A stretch of DNA of 64,000 bases from contig OZ244993.1 of NCBI GenBank assembly GCA_965223485.1, positions 186,001 through 250,000 on the forward strand, written 5' to 3'. Both the position numbers and the translations under genes were made by a program. Numbering within the stretch: position 1 is the stretch's first letter; each line of letters begins with the position of its first letter. The notes under the pieces were generated by a model that was given only the letters and a program-made list of their open reading frames with translations, searched no databases and was not told where the DNA came from. Below are positions 18,461 to 30,000 of the stretch, one piece after another. This DNA comes from VXPQ01 sp965223485. Lineage in GTDB: Bacteria; Bacteroidota; Rhodothermia; Rhodothermales; VXPQ01.

Positions 18461-21400
18461 GTATTCGTAGGTCTCGTCCTCGTCTACCTCATCCGGTACA
18501 AGGAACGTCGGGGAGGAAACGTCCACAGCGCTGAGCAGCGACGTATCCGGCGTATCGCCCCGAGCCGTCCAGGCGTACGTATACTGCGGGTTGTCGCCCG
18601 GAGCCGCCGATGCCTCACAGTCGAACGCGATGTCTGCCGATCCCTCGTATACCGAACCCGGATCCGCGCACGCCACCGCAAGCGCGCCCCGGTTCAAAAC
18701 CGTCACCGTCACCTCTGCCGTCGCGTCTTCCGCATTCTCCGCCGAGACGGTCAGCAGGTACTCATAGGTCTCGTCCTCGTCCACCTCTTCCGGCACGTCG
18801 AATGTCGGGGTAGGGCCGTCCGCACCGCTGACGAGAAGCGCCGTATCCGACGTATCGCCCCGAGCCGCCCAGGCGTACGTATACTGCGGGTTGTCGCCCG
18901 GAGCCCCCGATGCCTCACAGTCGAACGCGATGTCTGCCGATCCCTCGTATACCGAACCCGGATCCGCGCACACGAGCGCAAGCGCCTCCTTATTCAGCAC
19001 CGTCACCGAAACCTCGGCCGCAGCGTCCACCGCATTCTCCGCCGAGACGGTCAGCAGGTACTCGTACGTTTCGTCCTCGTCCACCTCCTCCGGCACGTCG
19101 AATGTCGGGGCGGGACCGTCCGCACCGGCAATAAGCAGGTCCGTGTTCGCCGTACTGTTCCTGGCCGTCCACTCATATTCGTAGGCGGAACCCGCAGGAG
19201 CGCCCGATGCAGCACAGTCGAACGCGATGTCTGCCGATCCCTCGTATACCGAACCCGGATCCGCGCACACGAGCGCAAGCGCCTCCTTGTTCAGCACCGT
19301 CACCGAAACCTCGGCCGCAGCGTCCACCGCGTTCTCCGCCGAGACGGTCAGCAGGTACTCATAGGTCTCGTCCTCGTCCACCTCTTCCGGTACGTCGAAT
19401 GTCGGGGTGGGGCCGTCCGCACCGCTGACAAGAAGCGCCGTATCCGGCGTATCGCCCTGCGCCGCCCAGGCGTACGTATACTGCGGGTTGTCGCCTGGAG
19501 CCCCGGATGCCGAGCAGTCGAACGCGATGTCTTCCGATCCCTCGTATACCGAACCGGGATCCGCGCACACGAGCGCAAGCGCCACAGGAGGGGGGGTCGT
19601 GTCAATCACCCTCACCTCAACGGTCGCCTCGTCCGGATGGTGGCCCCGCGCGGTAACCCTTACCGCATACACATAGGTCGTATCTCTGTCTACATCCCCG
19701 GGAACATTGAACCTGGGCGTGCCCGTGTCGTGACCCGTCAGTTTGTCGGTCGGAGACCACTGCCACGTATACGTATGCTCGAACCACGCACCGGACGCCT
19801 TGCAATCCAGATAGAAATCCGGATCGCCCTCGTTTACCTCATAAAAGCTGTGCGAACAAGTAACGCTTAGCTCAGGCCTGTTCCGCACAACAACCGACAC
19901 TCCTATCATCGTCAGAGTGAGAGGATCGGCATTCTCGGCCGACACCCTTAGCCGGTATGTGTAGTACATCGTGCGATCAGGGGTTGGACTCGCCATCGGT
20001 GCGGTAAATACCGCAGTCGCCATGTCGGTGCGATCCAGCGCAGCGAGAGCAGCCTCCTCCGATACATAGGCCGTGCGAACGGGAATCCAATTGAACGCGT
20101 AATCCGAGCCTGCCGGAGCGCCCCGGAAGCCACCCGGGCAGGGATCGAACCGGCGGATTTCGCCGGGAGATACTTCACCCTCATAACCCAGGTTCGATCC
20201 GGCACACGAGATATCCGGCTTCTCCAGCACGGTTACGGTAATGTCTTCGCTGGCCTGCTCGACGCCGCCGACCGTCATTGTAACCGTGTATTCGTAGTCC
20301 TTATCCGCTCCGTCCGGCTCATAGATATCGTCCGGTACGAAAAACGTCGGCTTCAGGATAGTCGTGCCGCTCAACTGACTCGTACCCGACGTACTGCCGC
20401 GAGCCGCCCACATGTACGTAGCGCCCGTCGGCTCGTTCGTCACTGAACAGTCCAGCATAAAATCTTCCGAATCCTCGTATACCTCCGGTGACGTGTCCGT
20501 GCAGACCACGCTCAACGCCCTCTTGTTAAGCACCCTCACCGTAATCTCGGCAGTGCCGTCTTCCGCATTGTCCTCGCTCACGGTCAGCGTATACGAGTAC
20601 GTCTCGTTTTTTTCCACTGTCTCAGGTACAAGGAACGTCGGCGACACTACGTCGTCGGCGTCCAGGAGCGCCATCGCGGACGCATCGCCTGTCCACAAGT
20701 ACGTGTAGTCCGGGCTATCGCCCGGAGCGCCCGACGCCGCGCAGTCGAACTCGAAATCATCCGTACCTTCGTATACCGGAGCAGGCGGTGCGCAAACGAC
20801 ATCGATCTCGTCGGATGTATTGATCACGGTTATCTTGTAATCGCTAACGTTAGGATCCGCATTCTCGGCCGACACGGTGAGCTTGTATTTGTAAATCTCA
20901 TCTTTAGTAACCGCAGCGGGAACCAGAAAGAAAGGTCTGTAATCGTTCGCAGGATCCAAAAGCGAGAGCGCCGCCTCCGGCGTACTGCCCCGAACCGTCC
21001 ATGTATACGTATACGAGGAACCCGCAGGAGCACCTTCCCAGTCTCTATGGCAACCGCCTATTCTACGAGGTCCATACCCTTCGGGAAACCCGTATTCACT
21101 GAACGTGTGATTCAGAGATGTCCCCCTGCAATTGATATCCGGTTTCTCCAGCACGGTTACGGTAACGTCTTCGCCGGCCTGCTCGACGCCGCCGACCGTC
21201 ATTGTCACCGTGTATTCGTAGTCCTTATTCGCTTCGCGCGGCTCGTCAATATCGCCCGGCACGGAAAACGTCGGCGTGAGGCTGTCCGTATTCGTCAACC
21301 GATCGGCGATGTCCGTACCCGTCCAACTGTACATAGCGCCCGACGGCTCGTTCGTCACCGAACAGTCCAACGTAAAATCGGCCGCACCCTCGTAGACCTC

Positions 21401-22444
21401 GCTATCTGCGCAGGTGAGCGAAGGCGCCGCCGCACCCGTTGAGGCAACTTCCCGATCCGCGACTCTGACTCTGACCGTGACCCTGCGCCTTGCCGTGCGG
21501 GGGAGACCCGAAGAAGACGACGTCATGCTCGCTATGTAATGGTACTCCTCGCCCGCGCTGCCGGCAGGAGCCGTAAACAGCGCAGACGACAGGTCCGTCG
21601 CATCCAGAAGCGACGTGCTCGCACCCCAAAGACCCTCCCACTCCCACAATATCGACGCCCCGTCCTCGTCGTAGTCCATACGATGCGACAACGGATCCGC
21701 CCCCTCGCAATCGAGCTGAGTCGTCTCGCCCTCCTCAACCGCTACCTCCAGGGGACAATACACGCTCGGACGACTGCCCGATACGTACACCTCCACTTCC
21801 CGCCACGACGAAAGACCCGTAGCACGAGACGTCGCCGTCAAGCGGTACCGGTAAAGAAACGTCGTCTCCCCCGAACGGAACGACTCCAGCGTCTCGTACG
21901 CCGGAATCTCCGGAGCCACTACCAACGGGTTCGGCGCATCCTCGGGTATCAAACGAGGATTGTCCAGGTAGTCCCGCGTCGTACTTCCTGCAGGCTCCCA
22001 CGAATATTCGAGATACTCCTCTCCCGAAGCGTCCCATGCATGACACTCGACCTGTCCCGTCTCGAGCTCCTCCAGAAAAACAGCCGCGGGACACTCCAGA
22101 CGAGGAGGCGTCCGCCAGGCGGGACCGGAAGGCTCGCCCGGGCGCGCTTCTGCTTCCGGACCGAATCCGAAAGGATCCGGCGTCTTCTCCCGCGGCGCGC
22201 AGCTTTCCCCGAACTCGTCGGGAACCGTAAAAGGATCGCACTCCCGCACAACGGGCGCCTTCGCCGATTCCTCCGCAACGCCGCCCTTTACCGGAAAACC
22301 CTCTTCCCGGATAACCTGACCCTGCGCCGAAGAAACGCAGAGCAGCCCCGCAACGGCAAGCACGCACGCCAGGCGCCGAAACGCGATGGCGTTGCAGAAA
22401 CTGCGATCGCCGTCAAACAGGATAACGGGGCGGGGATCGTTCAT
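16949..22444 (-). CDS. Giant secreted Ig/PKD-like repeat protein, copy D (chimeric start)
   Basis: 1,831 aa. The start codon and first 18 residues (MNDPRPVILFDGDRSFCN) are a duplicate of the DUF393 start with its first Cys changed to Arg. This is fused in frame to a family signal-peptide core (LACVLAVAGLLCVSSAQGQ). Next come REEGFPVKGG, the short N-terminal subtype shared with copy F, two Ig-like domains (to about 335), 10 repeats (about 335-1345) and the C-terminal module (about 1348-1831). Several early repeats end in LEKPDI and lack parts of the core. It follows copy E by 44 bp and may be co-transcribed with it or driven by the captured DUF393 upstream region. Confidence 0.88.
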   Translation of the reverse strand: MNDPRPVILFDGDRSFCNAIAFRRLACVLAVAGLLCVSSAQGQVIREEGFPVKGGVAEESAKAPVVRECDPFTVPDEFGESCAPREKTPDPFGFGPEAEARPGEPSGPAWRTPPRLECPAAVFLEELETGQVECHAWDASGEEYLEYSWEPAGSTTRDYLDNPRLIPEDAPNPLVVAPEIPAYETLESFRSGETTFLYRYRLTATSRATGLSSWREVEVYVSGSRPSVYCPLEVAVEEGETTQLDCEGADPLSHRMDYDEDGASILWEWEGLWGASTSLLDATDLSSALFTAPAGSAGEEYHYIASMTSSSSGLPRTARRRVTVRVRVADREVASTGAAAPSLTCADSEVYEGAADFTLDCSVTNEPSGAMYSWTGTDIADRLTNTDSLTPTFSVPGDIDEPREANKDYEYTVTMTVGGVEQAGEDVTVTVLEKPDINCRGTSLNHTFSEYGFPEGYGPRRIGGCHRDWEGAPAGSSYTYTWTVRGSTPEAALSLLDPANDYRPFFLVPAAVTKDEIYKYKLTVSAENADPNVSDYKITVINTSDEIDVVCAPPAPVYEGTDDFEFDCAASGAPGDSPDYTYLWTGDASAMALLDADDVVSPTFLVPETVEKNETYSYTLTVSEDNAEDGTAEITVRVLNKRALSVVCTDTSPEVYEDSEDFMLDCSVTNEPTGATYMWAARGSTSGTSQLSGTTILKPTFFVPDDIYEPDGADKDYEYTVTMTVGGVEQASEDITVTVLEKPDISCAGSNLGYEGEVSPGEIRRFDPCPGGFRGAPAGSDYAFNWIPVRTAYVSEEAALAALDRTDMATAVFTAPMASPTPDRTMYYTYRLRVSAENADPLTLTMIGVSVVVRNRPELSVTCSHSFYEVNEGDPDFYLDCKASGAWFEHTYTWQWSPTDKLTGHDTGTPRFNVPGDVDRDTTYVYAVRVTARGHHPDEATVEVRVIDTTPPPVALALVCADPGSVYEGSEDIAFDCSASGAPGDNPQYTYAWAAQGDTPDTALLVSGADGPTPTFDVPEEVDEDETYEYLLTVSAENAVDAAAEVSVTVLNKEALALVCADPGSVYEGSADIAFDCAASGAPAGSAYEYEWTARNSTANTDLLIAGADGPAPTFDVPEEVDEDETYEYLLTVSAENAVDAAAEVSVTVLNKEALALVCADPGSVYEGSADIAFDCEASGAPGDNPQYTYAWAARGDTSDTALLVSGADGPTPTFDVPEEVDEDETYEYLLTVSAENAEDATAEVTVTVLNRGALAVACADPGSVYEGSADIAFDCEASAAPGDNPQYTYAWTARGDTPDTSLLSAVDVSSPTFLVPDEVDEDETYEYTLTVSAANSEDAAAEVTVTVLDRIRTPAPDPVSPPAEEPPVAGSSSRAPSDPTALGVTVSASSLRFGVQSSQTEVSLDPLTDGISTRVSGPYHAGRMALSPGGGEALDENGEMSLSIELASPVVLRREGAAEPSSLVLSPSWSYAESCEQLSSQAIGGLYTEATLTEGACRLLRFGGELDLAGAPSGRYAGSMDIVLRSGESEETHSVEVEVTVVPSQRVITIGPGGVRFSTSRELAAGLTEEQNLSIYPDVAFLTEGKPHGAFELSNPSLVPLEVSVSARFGYTEATEDGREVVVEDASDSRLGDLSQVVDVHPGVLVLMPGEKGLVRYGVQEEVLASMSEQGYAAFFDVVSSPRQYVRSDRMPEEVTGERTARVTMRVPGVYVPGEGVSQLRATLLSISYVGSVSATFLLETQDRPFAGEVVAYDGQGRELGRRETLVYTRSRVRVPLDRMPEEEVVFLRFAPWGSSRIPEPASVEWDAPRRDIGAAGDKERTTTLESTLQ
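18400..21440 (-). repeat. Tandem array of 10 repeats in copy D
   Basis: Ten units of about 90-98 codons. The four units nearest the C-terminal module (18400-19580) are nearly identical at DNA level; those at 19600-21440 are diverged. Confidence 0.85.
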
Positions 22445-24000
22445 CGGATCGGCCTTACATGGCGATCGACTCTGAGATATCCAACGGTTCATTGCAATGC
22501 GCTCTTCGGGATTGTTCTCCGTTCTTTGTCCCCGGCGGCCCCTATGTCTCTTCTCGGCGCATCCCACTCAACGGACGCAGGCTCGGGTACTCGACTCGAT
22601 CCCCAGGGCGCAAATCGTAAAAACACCACCTCTTCCTCAGGCATACGATCCAGCGGCACGCGCACCCGGCTGCGCGTGTACACCAGCGTCTCCCGGCGGC
22701 CCAGCTCGCGGCCCTGCCCGTCGTACGCCACCACCTCGCCCGCAAAAGGACGATCCTGCGTCTCCAGCAAAAACGTCGCCGACATGGAAACCCCATACGA
22801 CAACGACAACAGCGTGGCCCGTAGCTGAGACGCGCCTTCGCCGGGTACGTACACCCCCGGAACGCGCATCGTCACGCGAGCCGTCCTCTCTCCCGTAACC
22901 TCCTCCGGCATACGGTCCGAACGCACGTACTGACGAGGAGATGACACCACATCGAAAAACGCCGCATAGCCCTTCTCCGCCATAGCCGCAAGCGCTCCCT
23001 CCTGCACCCCGTAACGGACAAGGCCCTTCTCACCAGGCTGCAATACCACAACCGCCGGATGTATGTCCACCACCTGGGACAAATCGCCCAGGCGTGAGTC
23101 CGAAGCATCCTCTACCACCACCTCCCGGCCGTCCTCGGTCGCCTCCGTATACCCGAATCGAGCAGACACCGACACCTCCAGCGGAATGAGCGACGGATTC
23201 GACAACTCGAACGCGCCGTGAGGCTTCCCTTCCGTCAAAAACGCAACATCGGGATAGATGCTCAGGTTCTGCTCCTCCGTCAAGCCCGCAGCAAGCTCAC
23301 GTGATGTGCCGAAGCGAACCCCTCCGGGGCCTATCGTGATCACGCGCTGCGCGGGAACGACCGTCACTTCGACCTCCACCGAGTGCGTCTCTTCGCTCTC
23401 GCCCGAGCGAAGAACCACGTCCATAGCGCCCGCATACCGCCCCGAAGGCGCGCCCGTAAGGTCCAGTTCGCCTCCGAAGCGAAGAAGGCGGCAGGCGCCC
23501 TCCGTAAGCGTCGCCTCCGTATACAGCCCGCCTATCGCCTGAGAAGAAAGCTGCTCGCACGACTCCGCATACGACCAGGAAGGAGAAAGAACGAGCGAAG
23601 ACGGCCCGGCAGCGTCCTCGCGCTTCAGAAGAACCGGAGCGACAACCTCTATGGAAAGATCCATCTCCCCGTTCTCGTCGAACGATGCGCCGCCGCCCGG
23701 CGAAAGCGTCATGCGCCCCGCATGGTACGGACCCGATACGCGCGTCGATATGCCATCGGTCAGCGGATCGAGCGACGCCCGTGTCTGTGACGACTGCACC
23801 CCGAAACGCAAGGACGATGCGCTTACCGTTACGCCAAGAGCCGACGGCTCGGAAGGCTCCCGTGCCGATGAAGACGCCAGAGGAGGAGAATCCACGGGAG
23901 GCGAAACAGGATCCGGGGCAGGCGTCCGTATCCTGTCGAGCACCGTTACGGTTACCTCTGCCGCAGCGTCTTCCGCATTGTCGGCGCTTACCGTCAGCGT
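22391..24000. repeat. Tandem duplication, right copy (truncated DUF393 start plus 3' end of copy E)
   Basis: Same unit as 16851-18460. The break in DUF393 homology at about 22391 marks the fusion that created the start of copy D. Confidence 0.88.
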
Positions 24001-27000
24001 GTACTCGTAGGTCTCGTCTTCTTCCACCTCTTCCGGCACATAGAACGTCGGCGAGGAAACGTCCGCAGCGCTAAGCAGCGCCGTATTTGTCGTAGAGCCT
24101 CGGGCCGTCCAGGCGTATTCGTAGGCAGAGCCCGCAGGAGCCCCCGAAGCCGAGCAATCCAGAGCGAAGTCCTCCGAGCCCTCATAGACCGAAGGCGGAT
24201 CCACACATACCACGCTCAAGGCGCCCCGGTTCAGCACCGTCACGGTCACCTCTGCCGAACCGGACTCCGCATTCTCCGCCGAGACGGTCAAAAGGTACTC
24301 GTAGGTTTCGTCCTCCTCCACTTCCTCCGGCACGTAGAACATCGGGGAGGAAACGTCCGCAGCGCTGAGCAGCGCCGTATCCGGCGTATCGCCCCGAGCC
24401 GTCCACGCGTACGTATACTGCGGGTCGTCGCCCGGAGCCCCGGACGCCGAGCAGTCGAACGCGATGTCTGCCGAACCCTCGTACACCAGGGGAGGCGATG
24501 CGCAAACGAGCGCAATGGATCCGAGGTTAAGCACCTTCACCGTTACCTCTGCCGTTGCGGGATCCGCATTCTCCGCCGAAACCGTAAGCAGGTATTCGTA
24601 GGTCTCGTCCTCGTCTACCTCCTCCGGTACGTAGAACATCGGGGAGGAAACGTCCACAGCGCTGAGCAGCGACGTATCCGGCGTATCGCCCTGCGCCGTC
24701 CATTCGTACACGTAGTCGGAACCCGAAGGCGCACCCGAAGCCGAGCAGTCCAGATCGAAATCCGCCGCGCCTTCGTATACCAAAGGAGGGGGCGCACACG
24801 CAACAGCCAGCGTGCCGCGGTTAAGCACCTTCACCGTTACCTCTGCCGTCGCATCCACCGCATTATCCGCCGAGACCGTAAGCAGGTACTCGTACGTCGT
24901 CGTCGCATCCAATGCATCCGGCACCGAAAACGTCGGGGTGGGACCGTCCGCGCCGCTGATGAGCCGATCCGTGTTCGCTATTGCGCCCCGATCCGTCCAG
25001 ACGTACGTATACCCGGAACCCCCAGGAGCGCCCGAAGCCGCGCAGTCCAGGGCGAAGTCCTCCGATCCCTCATACACCGGAGAAGGCGTCGCGCACGCAA
25101 CATCCAATGTCTTCTTGTTCAGCACCGTCACAGTCACTCTGGCCGAAGAAGACTCCGCATTCGCCGCCGATGCCGTCAACAGGTACTCGTAGGTCGTCGT
25201 CTCGTCCAACGCATCCGGCACGTAGAACGTCGGAGAAGATATGTCCACGGCGCTCAATCGGGACGTGTTCGGCGTCGCGCCTATGGCTGCCCACTCGTAC
25301 GCATAATCGACGTCCCCCGTATCCCCTGAGACCGAGCAGTCCAACGCGAAGTCTTCCGAACCCTCGTACACCAGGGGAGGCGATGCGCAAACGAGCGCAA
25401 TGGATCCGAGGTTAAGCACCTTCACCGTTACCTCTGCCGTCGCATCCACCGCATTATCCGCCGAGACCGTAAGCAGGTACTCGTACGTCGTCGTCGCATC
25501 CAATGCATCCGGCACCGAAAACGTCGGGGCGGGACCGTCCGCGCCGCTGATGAGCCGATCCGTGTTCGCTGTTGCGCCCCGATCCGTCCAGACGTACGTG
25601 TACTCGGAACCCGCCGGAGCCCCGGACGCCGAGCAGTCGAACGCGAAGTCTTCCGAGCCTTCGTATACCGAACCGGGGTCCGCACACGCAAGCGCAAGAG
25701 CGCCCTTGTTCAGCACCTTCACCCTAACGAGCGCCACCGCAGACTCCGCATTCTCAGCGCTCACCCTCAACCTGTACTCGTAGGTTGTCGTTTGCGGCAC
25801 GTCGTCCGGCACATGGAACGTCGGCGACGCTATGTCCGTCGCGCTCAAGAGACCCGTGTCCGGCTTGCCGCCCTGAGCTATCCACGAGTACACGTAGGCG
25901 GAACCCCCGGGAGCGCCCGAAGCCTCGCAGTCGAACGCAACGTCCTCCGATCCCTCGTACACCGAACCGGGATCCGCGCACACGAGCGCAAGAGCGCCCT
26001 TGTTCAGCACCTTCACCCTAACGAGCGCCACCGCAGACTCCGCATTCTCAGCGCTCACCCTCAACCTGTACTCGTAGGTTGTCGTTTGCGGCACGTCGTC
26101 CGGCACATGGAACGTCGGCGACGCTATGTCCGTCGCGCTCAAGAGACCCGTGTCCGGCTTGCCGCCCTGAGCTATCCACGAGTACACGTAGGCGGAACCC
26201 CCGGGAGCGCCCGAAGCCGCGCAGTCGAATGCGAAGTCCTCCGAGCCCTCGTAGACCGAACCGGGGTCCGCACACGCAAGCGCAAGAGCACCCTTGTTCA
26301 GCACCTTCACGGTAACGTCGGCGCTGGCGGGATCCGCATTCTCCGCCGAGACGGTCAGCGTGTATTCGTACGTTGTCGTCGCATCTACCTCCTCCGGCAC
26401 GGCAAACACCGGGGAAGCAATGTCCGCCCTGCTAAGCATATCCGTATTTGTCGTAGAGCCTCTGGCCGTCCAGGCGTATCCGTAGGTAGAACCCCCGGGC
26501 GCGCCCGAAGCCGCGCAGTCCAACGCGAAGTCCTCAGATCCCTCGTAGACCGAACCGGGGTCCGCACACGCAAGCGCAAGCGCACCCTTGTTCAGCACCG
26601 TCACGGTAACGTCGGCGCTGGCGGGATCCGCATTCTCCGCCGAGACGGTCAGCGTGTATTCGTACGTTGTCGTCGCATCTACCTCCTCCGGCACGGCAAA
26701 CACCGGGGAAGCAATGTCCGCCCTGCTAAGCATATCCGTATTTGTCGTAGAGCCTCTGGCCGTCCAGGCGTATCCGTAGGTAGAACCCCCAGGCGCGCCC
26801 GAAGCCGTGCAGTCCAACGCGAAGTCCTCCGAACCTTCGTACACCAAGGGGGGCGATGCGCAAACGAGCGCAATGGAGCCAAGGTTAAGCACCGTCACGG
26901 TCACCTCCGCCGAAGCGGACTCCGCATTCTCCGCGCTCGCCGTAAGCAGGTACTCGTACGTCGTCGTCTCGTCCAACGCATCCGGCACGTAGAACGTCGG

Positions 27001-30000
27001 AGAAGGTATGTCCGCGGCGCTCAATCGGGACGTGTTCGGCGTCGCGCCTATGGCTGCCCACTCGTACACATAATCGACGTCCCCCGTATCCCCTGAGACC
27101 GAGCAGTCCAAAGCGAAGTCTTCCGAACCCTCGTACACCAAGGGAGGCGATGCGCAAACGAGCGCAATGGATCCAAGGTTAAGCACCTTCACCGTCACTT
27201 CCGCCGTCGCGGACTCCGCATTCTCCGCCGAAACCGTCAACAGGTACTCGTACGTTTCGTCCTCGTCCACTTCCTCCGGCACGTCGAATGTCGGGGCGGG
27301 GTCATCCACGCCGCTGATTAGAAGGTCCGTGTTTGCCGTACTTCCCCGGGCTGTCCAGACGTATTCGTAGTCGGAACCCGAAGGGGCACCCGAAGCCGCG
27401 CAGTCCAAAGCGAAGTCCTCCGATCCTTCGTACACTGGAGAAGGCGTTGCGCACGCAAGATCCAACGCCTTCTTGTTCAGCACCGTCACCGTAACATCCT
27501 CTGTCGCGGACTCCGCATTATCGGCGCTTACCGTCAGCGTATATTCGTATGTTTCGTCGCTGTCCACCTCGTCCGGCACGTGGAAGGTCGGCTTCTCAAC
27601 GGTCGTACTGCTCAACTGGCCCGGGACCACGGTACTGCCCCGTGCCGTCCATTCGTACACATAGTCGGAACCCGAAGGCGCACCCGAAGCAGAGCAGTTC
27701 AGGTCGAAGTCCGCCGAGCCTTCGTACACCGGAGCGGGAGAAGTACATACCAGGGTGAGGGTCGCCTTTTTCAGCACCTTCACCGTAACATCCTCTGTCG
27801 CGGACTCCGCATTATCGGCGCTTACCGTCAGCGTATATTCGTATGTTTCGTCGCCGTCCACCTCGTCCGGCACGTGGAAGGTCGGCTTCTCAACGGTCGT
27901 ACTGCTCAACCTGCTCGTGTCGCCGCCGCCCCGGGCTGTCCATGCGTACACATAGTCGGAATCCGAAGGCTTACCTGTCGCCTCGCAGTCCAGCAAAATA
28001 TCGCCCTCCCCCTCATAGGCGCCGTAGGGGTCGCCGGGGCACGTAACCGTTATCGAAGGCTTGTTCTTCACCGTCACCGTAACGTTGGCGAAGCCGTCCT
28101 CCGCATTGTCCGCCGAGACGGTCAGCGTGTATTCGTACGTCTCGTCGCTGTTTACACTGCCCGGCGCCTCGAACGTCGGCTGCTCAATAGTCGTACTGCT
28201 CAACCTGCTCGTGTCGCCGCCCCGGGCTGTCCATGCGTACACATATTCGGAATCCGAAGGCTTACCTGTCGCCTTGCAGTCCAGCAAAATATCGCCCTCC
28301 CCCTCATAGGCGCCGTAGGAGTCGCCGGGGCACGTAACCGTTATCGAAGGCTTGTTCTTCACCGTCACCACAACGACCGCCGAAGCAGGGATGCTATTAC
28401 CATCCGTAGACGTAACCGTCAGCCTATAAGAATACACTTCATCCTCTGAAACATCAGACGGCACAAAGAACGTCGGATTAGGACTTCGGGGCCCAAGTAA
28501 GTTCGCCAGATTTTCTGTATTGACTATCGGATTCCATCTATACGAATATTCTGCGCCATCAGGAGCACCTGAAGCTGAGCAACTGAATTCGAAATTTTCC
28601 GATCCCTCGTAGAACTCGTAATAATATTCCGTGCATGTAATAGCAAGTACCCCATCGAACGAATCACGATCCAACACTGATACTGAAACGAGGTAGGAAA
28701 TGCGAGTGGCCGGTCGTGTTCGTGTTATTTCCAGGGTGTATTCATAAATTTCATGATTATCAATACTATCGGGGACATCAAAAACGGGATTGGGTATGTC
28801 CGTAGCACTTAATCTATCCGTATTTGATGTGGCTTCGCGAGCTGTCCACTCCCAATTAAACTGATCGTATGGTATGGGATCTCCGTTAAATTTAACAAAA
28901 CAATTACCTATGGTTCCGTTATTATCTCCCTCAAAAAAAGATGCTTGCGGAAAACATTTATATTCATAAAGCAAATAAGGATTAATTACACCAACAAGTA
29001 TATCTAATTTTTCACTTTTCGAATCCTTGCTAACAGAAACAGTATAATAAAAGTCTAAACGATTGTCTATGTCTATATCATAACCAGGGACATCAAAAAC
29101 GGGATTGGGTATGTCCGTAGCACTTAATCTATCCGTATTTGATGTGGCTTCGCGAGCTGTCCACTCCCATATAGCACCTTCTGGCACACCGAGTGCCTGG
29201 CAATTTAATTCGATATCATCCGAACCTTGATAAATCCTAAATATTGACGAAGAACCACATACAAGATTAAATTCGGTTTGATTTATATTTCTGACAACAA
29301 TTCGATATTGAGCCGTGAATTCATCGGCATTATCAGCTGATATAGTATAAAGATATTCATAGATTACATTTTCCTCAACATCGTCAGGAACCTTAAAAAC
29401 GGGAGTGCTAGTATCTATTTCTTCCAAGAGTGAAAGATCATCAAGTGGTGTCTCACCTCGAACTGTCCAGTTATATTTATATTCGGATCCCTCAGGAGCT
29501 CCAGTCGGATCATTAAGACAGCCAACAAGTTCAAAATCCGAATCCCCTTCATCAACAGTGTATGTTCCGAAACTTAGACAACTTTTTATATCCGGCTTCT
29601 CCAGCACCGTGACGGTAATGTCGGCACTGGCCGTCTCGGTGCCTGCAACCGTCATCGTCACCGTATAGTCGTAGTCCTTATCGGCTCCACCCGACTCATC
29701 TATATCGTCCGGCACGTCGAAGGTGGGTTTCAGGATAGTCATGCTGCTCAAGTCGTCCGTATCCGACGTGCTGCCGCGAGCCGCCCACGCGTACGTAGCG
29801 CCGGACGGCTCGTCCGCCACCGAACAATCCAGCGTGAAATCATCCGAGGCTTCGTATATCTCGGCATCCTCGCAAGTGATCGAAGGCGCTGGCGCGCTTA
29901 CGTCCTCCACCGTCACAGTGACATCGAGTGTAAAGTCATCCACGTTCTCTGTGCTCTCTGTGCTCACTGTCAACGTATACTCGTACATCTCGTCCTCGTC

